The translations under genes were made by a program, and so were the position numbers. The notes under the pieces are model-generated. The model ran no database searches and was not told where the DNA came from. It saw only the letters and a list, made by a program, of their open reading frames with translations. A DNA stretch of 64,000 bases from Stieleria varia (GTDB lineage: Bacteria > Planctomycetota > Planctomycetia > Pirellulales > Pirellulaceae), in the NCBI RefSeq assembly GCF_038443385.1, contig NZ_CP151726.1, forward strand, positions 8,928,001 through 8,992,000. The letters run 5' to 3'. Shown here one piece after another: positions 7,969-19,900 of this stretch. The number at the start of each line of letters is the position of its first letter. Within the stretch, counting starts at the first letter, position 1.

Positions 7969-10900
7969 ATGCTGTTTCCAGAACGCCTGAAATCATTTGT
8001 GAGCCTGCGATCCCTCGATGAGGGTGGTCGTCGAAAGAGAAGGGCTGTCCGCAAGCGTGCGGCTGTGCGTCGCGGTCGTAGAACATTACTGGAAAAGCTG
8101 GAGCGAAGAAATTTGCTCGCATCCGACTGGCAGAATCCCCTGGAGCCGGCCGACCTCAACGGTGACGGTCTCATCACCGCGTTGGATTCACTCGTTGGCA
8201 TCAACGCATTGCAGGATCGTGAGTTGGTCGCGGTGGATGGACGTCTGAGCGAGCGTCAGGATCACGCCACTTCGGCTTGGCTGGACGTCAATAGCGACGG
8301 CTATTTAACAATCGAAGATGTTTCAGCGGTGCAAACAAAACTCACGGATGTGAATCGAACTTTATCCGGATCGATCCATGTTTTCCGTGATCTGTCCAAC
8401 AGCATCGGTGGTCAGTCATTGAGTTTCTCACCCGCCTACGAATACCGGGTCGACGGCAAATCAATTTCGTTATTGCCGGTCTACGAACAAATGGTGGTGG
8501 GTTCTCGAGGTCCAGACGGACTGACCGTTGCATGGGGAAAAGACCGGCTTTCTGAGTTGAATGACGGCACGTTGCTTGTGGATCTGGATGAGATTCGCTC
8601 CACGGATGACATCGAGTCGGCGCGAGAGTCGCTCTTGGGTGCCGACTGGACGGGGCCGTTGTTTATTGATCCCCGGAGTGGAGATTCGCTGATTGCGACC
8701 AATGAAGTGATCGTCGCGTTGTCGGATGGCGTTGACCAGGACGCTTTTTTCACGTCTCAGTCACTGGAGTACCGTCCGCTGAGAGGCACTCCCGATCAGT
8801 TTGTGATCTCACTCGACATCTCGACATCGTTTGCAACATTAAGCACTGCCAACGCATTGGATCAGGACCCGAGAGTTCAATGGGCGGCGCCAAATTTCCA
8901 TCGCGAGTTTGGACTGCAAGCCGTGATGCCCAATGACGATTTGTTTGAAAATCAGTGGAGTTTGCACAACAGCGGACAGTTTTCGGGAACGGAAAACGCA
9001 GATCCCAATTTGCCCGAAGCATGGGAGATCGAGGATGGCAGCACCAACCCGATCGTCATTGCGATCGTCGACAACGGTGTCGACCTGACGCATCCTGATC
9101 TGAACATCTTTACCAATCCGGGCGAGATTCCCGGCAACGGATTGGACGACGACGGCAACGGATGGGTCGACGATGTCCATGGATGGGATTTCCACAACGA
9201 CGACAATGATCCCGGTCCCCACGGGCCTCTGGACAACCACGGCACTCAGGTCGCTGGCGTTGCCGCAGCGATCGGAAACAATTCCATTGGCATTTCTGGG
9301 GCCAATCCGAACGGAGTGATTCTGCCGATCAAGATTGCTCGCGATGACAATGGTGTTGGCGTAGGCGGCGGCAATGGTGGTGGCTTCATTAGCGATGCGC
9401 GAAAAGCGGAAGCAGTCTACTATGCGGCCGGTCGAACCGCGAACGGGTTGGGGACCTGGAAGGCGGCCGACGTGATGAATCACAGTTGGGGCGGTGGCTC
9501 GTTGAGCACAGCTCTCGAATCGGCATTCCTTTGGGCACAGGACGTCGGACGCAACGGATTGGGTGTGATCAACGTGGCGGCGTCGGGAAACAGCGCGGAA
9601 ACGGTGAGCGGTGTTTCCTATCCCGCTTCGTCGACCTATACGATCGCGGTCGGTGCGACGGACAACAACGACATTCGAACCGACTACAGTCAATACGGAC
9701 CCACTCTCGATCTGGTCGCCGGTGGCGGCGTTAGCGGAGCATTGATCGTCACGACGGACCGCCAAGGCGAGAGCAATGATTTCTCGGGCGACTACACCGG
9801 AACCGGAGGCGCGAGCGGAATCGCAGGCACATCGTTTTCCGCTCCGCTGGTTGCCGGTGTTGCATCGCTACTGCTCTCGCGAAATCCTACGTTGACGGTT
9901 TCCCAAGTCCGCTCGATCCTGAAGGAGAGCGCAGACGAGGTCGGTGGCGCCGTCTACACCGACGGTCACAATGACGAATACGGGGCTGGACGCGTTAATG
10001 CAGAGCAAGCATTGAATATGGTGACTGCCGTCCCTGAGATCGACGTTCGCGGTAATGGTCAATCGATTCCCCACAACAATTCCACGACCGAAACATCTGA
10101 TCAGACGGACTTCGGCAGCACCTTTGTCTCTGGGGGAACCATCCAGCAAACCTTTGCCATTGCCAGCACCGGCTCGCAAGATTTGGAACTGACCGGCAGT
10201 CCTTTCGTGGAGATCTCCGGAACACATGCCAGTGACTTCACTGTCATCACGCAACCTGCGGACAGCACACTGGCCGCCAAGACAGGCAGTCAAACCTTTA
10301 CCATCGAGTTTGATCCGAGTGGTCTAGGGCTGCGGACCGCAAACGTCACGATTGAGAACAGTGACAGCGACGAAGGCGTTTACACTTTTGCCATCTCCGC
10401 AATCGGAACCGGCAGTGCTCAACCGGAAATCTCCGTGCGAGGTAAGGAAGTACTGATTGTCGATGACGACAGCACGCCATCCATTGTCGATGGAACCGAT
10501 TTTGGTGCCGCTCAGGTTTCCGTGGATGCCGTTTCGCAGAGCTTTGTGATCGAGAACTTCGGCTCCTCGGTGCTGAACCTGAGTGCAGATCCGCGAGTTC
10601 AGATTCTGGGAGCGGATGCGCCTGATTTTTCGGTGACGTCGCAGCCCGGCGCGACGATTCCCGGCGGCGGTGGCACGGATGCTTTCACCATCACTTTCGT
10701 TCCCTCGGGGTTGGGGATTCGACAAGCGACGGTGGTGATCGAAAATGATGACGCCGACGAATCTACATTTAGCTTTCAGATCCAGGGTTTCGGTCAGATC
10801 TTTGATTTTGGAGACGCGCCGGCTCCCTATCCTGTCACTCTCGCCGATGACGGACCACGTCACTTGGCCTCCGGGCCGACACTTGGTTCCGAACGAGACA

Positions 10901-13900
10901 TAGAGCTTGACGGTGCAAACTCGACTGCTGCAGATTCAGATGACTCGACAGGCACAGCGGACGATGAAGATGGAGTGAGTTTTGGCGTCGTCCAAGTCGG
11001 CCAATTGGACGCTAGCGTTACCGTCAACGTACAAAACGCTGCCTCGGGGGCGAAGCTGGATGCGTGGATCGACTTCAACGCCGATGGTAGTTTCGACGGG
11101 CCAGGTGAAAAGATTGCCGACTCCGTTTCGGTAAGCAACTCGGACAATATCCTTTTCTTTGATGTGCCGGCTTGGTCCGTAGTCGGCGAAACCGCTGCGA
11201 GGTTTCGTCTCAGCACCGCCGGACACCTCGGTACCCTAGGCTTCGCTGACGATGGGGAAATCGAAGATCATTTGGTCGAGATCCTGGTACCCGACGCATC
11301 TACCAGCCAGTTCACAGCGGCTCACAGCGTATCCAACTCTGCAACAGGCGCTAAACTGGTTGTCGCTGCGGATTTGGATGGCGACGGCGACATGGACTTG
11401 GTGAGTGCCAATCAAGTCGACAATCGAATCGCTTGGTACGAAAACGATGGCAACGAGACTTTTGTGACGCACCCGATCCTGGCAACCGTGTCAGGCGTCT
11501 CCACATTGGAGGTTGCCGACTTGGACGGCGATGGTGATCTCGACATCGTGACGGGGACGAATAAGCCTGTATCGTACGACAATGTTTTTTGGCTGGAGAA
11601 CAACGGTTCGGAATCGTTTGTTCGTCGGACCATCGGGACCCATTCGACAGGATTGAGCGACGCGCAAGTGGCGGCCAATACCGAAGTCTTGGGCGTAGAT
11701 GGACTGAAAGTGGTCGACATCGATTCGGATGGTGATTTGGATATAGTCACTATCAGTCAGGAGGTTATCGAGGGAACTCACCTTGGCAATATCAGTATTC
11801 TCTACAACAACGGCAATGAGATCTTTGATACCAAGACAATCACGTCAACCGACGCGGTCAGCGGCGGTCAGGCGGTGGAGGTGGCCGACGTTGATGGTGA
11901 CGGCGATTTGGATCTGATCACAGCGACTCATGGTCAAACTGAAATCGACCAACCGTCAGACCAAGGGATGATTCAATGGTGGGAAAACCAGGGACTCAAC
12001 GGATTCTTGCCACGAGAAGTCGAAGCGGTCGCGCCCGGTGCGAAGTCCGTGTTTGCAGCGGATCTCGACCAGGATGGACATATGGATGTCATCGCCGCAA
12101 TCGCAGACAACGATCGGCTTGCTTGGTATCGAAACGATGGTAGTCAGAATTTTACGCGTGAAATCCTCTCCAGCACATTGAATTCTGTCGGTCACGTCTA
12201 TGCGTCTGACCTAGATGGCGATGGTGACCTGGATCTTGTCTCGGCTTCCTTTTCCGACAACTCCATCCATTGGTTTGAGAACGATGGCAACGGTACCTTT
12301 GTTACCCATCAATTGACGAATGCCGCTAACGGTGTGGAAACGATTGGTGTGGCGGATATCAATGGCGACTCCGTGCTTGACATCTTTAGTGCGTCATCCA
12401 CCACCAACTCCATTGCCTGGTACGAACAAAAAACCATCCGACTCTCGATTGCGAGCGATACGGCTGTGCTCGCCGAAGGCAACTCCGGTACGACCGCGTT
12501 CACCTTCACGGTGACCCGATCCGGCGATTTGAGCGGTGCGACAACGGTCGACTATGCGGTCAGCAGCACGGAAGCGAACGGTGTTGATTTTGGCGGTGCG
12601 TTTCCGACAGATACCGTGTCGTTCGACGCCGATGAAGTGACCAAAACGATCACGATCAACGTCACTGGCGACACGGCGGTGGAACCCGATGAGAGTTTCA
12701 CCGTCACACTGAGCAACGCATCGGCGCCCGCGACGATCACGACGGCCTCGGCGGTGGGCACGATCCAGAACGATGATTCAACCAGTTTGGCAATTGCGCC
12801 GCAGTCGGCTGTGCTCGCTGAAGGCGACTCGGGCACGACGGCGTTCACCTTCACCGTAACGCGATCCGGGGATTTGAGCGGTGCGACAACGGTCGACTAT
12901 GCGGTCAGCAGCACGGAAGCGGACGGTGTTGATTTTGGCGGTGCGTTTCCGACAGATACCGTGTCGTTTGACGCTGATGAAGTGACCAAAACGATCACGA
13001 TCAACGTCAGTGGCGACACGGCGGTCGAACCCGATGAAAGTTTCACCGTCACACTTAGCAACGCATCGGCGCCCGCGACGATCACGACGGCGTCGGCGGT
13101 GGGTACGATTCAGAACGATGACTCAACCAGCCTGGCAATCGCGGCGCAATCGGCTGTGCTCGCCGAAGGCAACTCCGGCACGACGGCGTTCACCTTCACG
13201 GTGACGCGATCCGGGGATTTGAGCGGTGCGACGACGGTCGACTATGCGGTCAGCAGTACGGAAGCGGACGGTGTTGACTTTGGCGGTGCGTTTCCGACAG
13301 ATACCGTGTCGTTTGACGCTGATGAAGTGACCAAAACGATCACGATCAACGTCACTGGCGACACGTTGGTCGAACCCGATGAAAGCTTTACCGTCACACT
13401 GAGCAACGCATCGGCGCCCGCGACGATCACGACGGCCTCGGCGGTGGGTACGATTCAAAACGATGACTCAACCAGCCTGGCAATCGCGGCGCAATCAGCT
13501 GTGCTCGCCGAAGGCGACTCAGGCACGACCGCATTCACCTTCACCGTGACGCGATCCGGGGATTTGAGCGGTGTGACGACGGTCGACTATGCGGTCAGCA
13601 GCACGGAAGCGAACGGTGTTGACTTTGGCGGTGCGTTTCCGACAGATACCGTGTCGTTTGACGCTGATGAAGTGACCAAAACGATCACGATCAACGTCAC
13701 TGGCGACACGGTGGTCGAACCCGATGAAAGTTTCACCGTCACACTTAGCAACGCATCGGCGCCCGCGACGATCACGACGGCGTCGGCGGTGGGTACGATT
13801 CAGAACGATGACTCAACCAGCCTGGCAATCGCGGCGCAATCAGCTGTGCTCGCCGAAGGCAACTCAGGCACGACGGCGTTCACCTTCACGGTGACGCGAT

Positions 13901-16900
13901 CCGGGGATTTGAGCGGTGCGGCGACAGTCGATTATGCGGTCAGCAGCACGGAAGCGGACGGTGTTGATTTTGGCGGTGCGTTTCCGACAGATACCGTGTC
14001 GTTTGACGCTGATGAAGTGACCAAAACGATCACGATCAACGTCACTGGCGACACGGTGGTCGAACCCGATGAAAGCTTCACCGTCACACTGAGTAACGCA
14101 TCGGCGCCCGCGACGATCACAACGGCGTCGGCGGAGGGTACGATCCAGAACGATGATTCAACCAGTTTGGCAATTGCGCCGCAATCAGCTGTGCTCGCCG
14201 AAGGCGACTCAGGCACGACGGCACTCACCTTCACGGTGACGCGATCCGGGGATTTGAGCGGTGCGGCGACAGTCGATTATGCGGTCAGCAGCACGGAAGC
14301 GGACGGTGTTGATTTTGGCGGTGCGTTTCCGTCAGATACCGTGTCGTTTGACGCTGATGAAGTGACCAAAACGATCACGATCAACGTCACTGGCGACACG
14401 GTGGTCGAACCCGATGAAAGCTTTACCGTCACACTGAGCAACGCATCGGCGCCCGCGACGATCACGACGGCGTCGGCGGTGGGTACGATCCTGAACGATG
14501 ATGTCTCCGCAGTCTCGAATACTGCGCCGGTGTTGAGTGACGCCTTTGCACCTGCTTTGCCTAGCATTGACGAGGGCAATTTGGATCCGGTTGGAGTGCA
14601 AGTCCGTTCCATTGTTGTCGACGGATCATTGACCGATCCTGACATACCGGCGGCCGTTTCTTTTCGCGAGGGCAACACCAGTTCGGGAGGTGATGGCTAC
14701 ACGACGGGTGCGGTGACGATACGAAAGGTCACGAACGAGGGGACGGGTGGCGACCAGAATGAAAACTCCAAGGATCAGATCATCATCGGGCTCAACGAGC
14801 CATTGGTTGGGCAAAGAGAAAAGCTTCGCGGTCTTTTTGAGTTTGACTTGCTCGGCTTGACGACACAGATCGGAGCCCAGACATTTGATGTCACAGGCAT
14901 CGAGTTCGTTGTTTACCAAGCTGCAGCAGGCAGAAACGAAGGGGCTCCGGCGGCCTCTGTTTTGGATCTGCAGGCGTATCTCTATGGGCATGACTTCGAT
15001 GAAGCGTACGCGACGTACGATCATCCCTCGGCCGTCGACGGGTCAAGCGGGACGGATTTGACCGAAGGAGGGTCAATCGGAACCCCGGAGTTCACGAGTC
15101 CGCTTTCCACTGCAAGCGTCAGTGCCGTCAGCGGCGGTGCCAATCAGGATCAAGTCACTTTTGGCGCAACCCTTGATTTTCAGTCAGCCTTCCAATCTGC
15201 CGTTGCAACGGGTACGCCGTTTCGTTTGTTGGTCAAAGCAGACCCGACGATCGAAGACATCACGGCATTTTCATCTGGATTTGACGCACACTTTGCTCGT
15301 TTCGCTTCAGAATCTCATTCCACGGAGTCGCTCCGGCCGGAGTTGAATGCCTCGCTTGCAGCGCAAGAGGCAATTGCCATCACGGGGACAGATAACGACA
15401 ACGGCGGACAGTGGCAGTATCGTTTGCAAGGCGAAAGCTCTTGGAACGCGATGGGAGCTCGCTCGGATGAGGCGGCATTGCTGCTTGGTCCTAACGATGA
15501 AATTCGTTTTGTTCCCGCACCTGGCTACAGCGGAACACCGTCGTTTGCGTTTCGCGGTTGGGACCAGTCCACAGGAACACCAGGTGCCACACAGGACGTG
15601 ACGATCAATGGAGGACAAACCGCTTTCAGTGCGACGACAGACACGGCGTTCATCACTGTGAATGATGTCTCAATCGCTGAGACACAAATCAGCCTCGATG
15701 GCTCAGGGGACTTGTTGGTCGAAGATATCAACGGCGGCAACAGTGATGACACGCTGGTGGTTTCTCTCAATGGCGTCAACCTGCGCATCCAGGATCTGAA
15801 CAATGAGTTGATTGCGATTGGTGACGTTATTCAAGTCGATTCCAACACCGTCGAAGTTCCTACGGCTGATATCACCGGTACCAACGGCGTCATCATCAAC
15901 TCCCTCGGTGGCGATGACCGATTGACGATTGATTTCACCGGAGGCAACGTTGCCATTCCGATCCTGTTCCATGGCGGATCACAGAGTCCATCGGGCGCAG
16001 GGGATCAATTGATCTTGCAGGGTGGTGGGACATTCGCAAGTGGGCTGTTTCAGTTTGATGATCCGGGCTCTGGCACCATTGATCTGACCGACAATGGGAT
16101 GATCACCTACACCGGATTGGAGCCCCTTTTCGCTTCCGTCTCTGTCACTGATGTGACACTTCAGTACAGCGAATCACCGGAAACGATCAGCGTCAACTCG
16201 TCAATCAATGGCTTGAGTACATCGGTGCAGTCCACGCTTGCTGGGACGCTGGAGATTGCGAATCCCACTGGTACGCTGCAACTTCTTTCCGGCGATGTGG
16301 GTGACGATTTGGTGCAGATTGATGGCTTGCCGATCGACTATCCGTCGAACTTGATCTTAGACGGACAAGGTGGCTCGGATACGGTCGCTATCAATCCGTC
16401 GGTATCGCTTGCTGTTGGCAAGTCGTTCAACGTATCGGCGGACGATATCACTTTACCCAACGGAACCTCCAGTGTCGCCACATCGGGCATTGGCGAGATC
16501 CAGTTGATTGCGGATCGATCGATCACATTGTCGCCGGGCGCCAGCCTGTTGACGGTCGATGGCGGGATTTCACTGCAGTCCAATGCATCGGGTTTGGTCA
16601 GCGGTGATTTTGTCGGTATTTCACTCGACGCAGCCCACTTGCAAACATCTGGATCGGGGACGATCCAGCTGAGCGGCAGTGGCGGAAACGCGGGGGACAA
16701 TACCGGTGTTTCCGTCCAGGGAGGAGCCATCGTTGAGTCGACGAGCGCTCTCGTGGGAGCAGGCGGGATTGTCATCACGGGCGTTGGACGTGTCGGAGTC
16801 GGCTCTGACGGCGTTCGGATCGTGGGCAGCCAAACGGTGGTCCAGTCCAGTATGGGAGCCATCCAGATTGAGGGTTCGACCGGTGACGACGACGGTGTTG

Positions 16901-19900
16901 TCATCGCAAACGACTCCCAAATCAAATCATTGGGCGCGGGACCGGATGCAGCCACCATCACGATCAATGGAGTGAGCGGGACGACCAACTCCAGTGTCGG
17001 TGTCGCGATCGGTAACGGCGCTGAAGTCACATCGTCAGATGGCGATATTCAGATTGGCGCCGTGGGTACCGGAGGGCAACGCAGCTTGTACGCTTTCAAC
17101 GGAGCCGAGATCAAGTCGACCGGGACGACGTCGGATGCCGCCGATGTGCGGATCGATGCCAATGGAGGGAGCGATGATGCCATTGAGTTGGGTGACCTCA
17201 GTGGCGGTGCATTGATTTCAGCATTGTCAGGAGACCTGACCATCATCAGTGATGCATCGCCTGATGGTTCTTCCGGAATCAATCTTTTTAATGGTTCCAC
17301 GATTCAGGTCTCCGATGGAACGCTTCGTATCACTAGCAGCGGAGGCAGCCCGGGCGGCGTTCAACAACCGGCCATCGTCCTGTCCAGCACATCCGTTGGA
17401 AAGATCCTGTCGCTCGGCGACGGAGACATCGAGATCACCGCGTCGGCGGGTGAAATTCGCAGCGGTGGCACCGATGCAGAGATCAGCGTGATCGGTGGAG
17501 ATTCAGCCGCAGGAAGTATCACGTTGATCGCGAATGAAATGGCGTTGGATGGCGGAAATGTGGGTGGTTCGGTTCGGACCACTGGCGTCGTGGCGATCAA
17601 GCCGCTCGGCGCAGCCACGACGATCGGGCTTGGTGGAGGCGTGGGAACATTGAATCTGAACGATTCTGAACTGAGTCGCATTCATGGTGCCACCATCGAG
17701 ATCGGCGACCAGATTGCCGGAACCGGTTCAATCGATGTGGATACTGCAACATTCAACGCTGCCATCGTCATTGCCGGCGGAGTATTGCATGACGCTGAAA
17801 GCGGTGTTGATTTGATCGCACCCAATATCGAACTCAATACTGATGTTTCTCCTGGTCAGTCGCCCGGTGTGTTGTCCCTCGACGGGAATGTAACGATCGG
17901 AGCCAACCGAACTCTGGAACTTGAGATTGGCGGGACTTTACCAGGAACGCTTGGTTCCAATCACGATCAGTTGGTCACGACAGGCACGCTAGATATCGGC
18001 AATCTTGACACGTTGTCGATGGCGGCGATTGGTGGGTTCGTTCCCGTCGATGGTGATCAATTCATGATCATTCAACGCAACGGTGGTAGCGGGGCTTTCG
18101 CTGGTCTGCCCGAGTCTGCGCTGATCGTCGACTTTCTCGGTGCCGCCGGAATCGACGGGACGATCAGCTATGTCGGCGGAGATGGCGACGATGTCGTGAT
18201 CTCGGCAGCAAGTCGTCTGATGATCGTCGACACATTGGCGGACACCCCAGACGCAAATCCAGGGGATGGCGTTGCCCAGGATGCCGCCGGAAACACTTCC
18301 TTGCGAGCGGCGATCGAAGAAGCGAATGTGATACATGGACACAATACCATCCAGTTTGCCGATTCGCTGACATCGGGCGGACCTGCCACCATCGTGCTGA
18401 ACGGTTCCTCGCTTTCGATCAGCGATGACTTGACCGTGACAGGACCCGGCTTGGGAGTTCTGTCGCTCAGTGCAGCCCAGAATTCTCGTGTCATCACGGT
18501 CAGTGCGGACTCGGACGTGAACATTGCTGGCTTGACCATTCGCGATGGAGAAGACAACGGGGCTGGCGGAATCGACAACCATGGAAATCTGACGCTGTCC
18601 GATGTTCTGCTGACCAACAACACGGCAACCGGTTCACTGATCCCGGGCATCGGAACCTTTCCAAACATCACCTACATCACGATTCCAGGATTTGGTGGCG
18701 CGATCTATAACCGAGGCGACTTGAATCTCACGCGAGTCACTTTGTCCGCGAATGCGGGTGATAAAGGCGCCGCAATATTCAATACTGGCACTACCAGCTT
18801 GAATGCCAGTTTGGTCGACTCAAACGTGGGACTCGCTCAACTGACCACGCCAGGCGAAGTGTTGTACACATCGACGCCGGATGGTGTTTTGAACATTGTC
18901 GATTCAACGATCTCTAACAACGTGGGAGGTGGGATTGAACTGCAATTAAGCGGTACGGCAAATGTGGAGCGAACTCTGATTGCGGGCAATGAGGGACCAG
19001 GAGCTCGAATCGGACAGTCGTCGAGCAGCTCAAATCCAGGCATTCTGAATCTGGTGAACAGCACGATCAGTGGCAACACCGTTGCAGGCAGTGGTGGTGG
19101 TCTGTTGGTTTTTGCTGACAGCACGGTGACGATTGATCACAGCACGATCACGCAAAACCGAGCGGACTCCTTCGGCGGCGCCACAGGAGCAGGCGGCGGT
19201 ATCTACAGCACCAACGCCACGATCAATATCCACAACAGCGTCATTGCCAGAAACTATCGCGGGACCTCAACCACCCCGGATGATATCGCTGGCGATCCAG
19301 TCACCAGCAGTTTCTACAGCTTGATCGGAGACACTGCATCCGCTGGTGGCATCATCGATGGGGTGAACGGGAATATCGTGGGAGCGGATCCAAGGTTGGG
19401 TCCGCTTGCAGACAACGGCGGCAACAGCTTCACCCACAAACCGTTGCCTGGCAGTGCTCTGATCGACGTGGGTGATGAGAACTTCACGCAACCACCGGAC
19501 ATCGACCAACGCGGAGTCGGTTTTTCCCGAGTCCGAAACGCCAGGCTAGACATCGGAGCTGTCGAAGTCCAGGACGTGGTCCCTCCCGCACCTGCACCTC
19601 GAATCGTCGATGTCGGCGTAGGCTCCACATCATGGAATCAAGCCTTTCGCGATGCCATCGATGCTGATGGTCAAGGAATGATGCTGACGGGATCCAATGA
19701 TCAGCTACGGGATGTTCCTTTTATCAACGCGGATCAAATCTTTGTTCGCTTTGACCAGCCGATTGCACCGACCGATGGTGGTCAATGGCTGCCTGATGAT
19801 ATTCAATTGATCGGCTCGCCAACGCTGGGCCATACGTATTCATTCTCCGACGTGGAATTCCTGTCCGGCAGCAACACACTTGTGTTGACCATTGATGGGA

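Noticed and set aside
12440..14509. CRISPR-like regular repeats
   Set aside because: The 345-base units are in frame, encode Calx-beta domains and have no short repeats with unique spacers.
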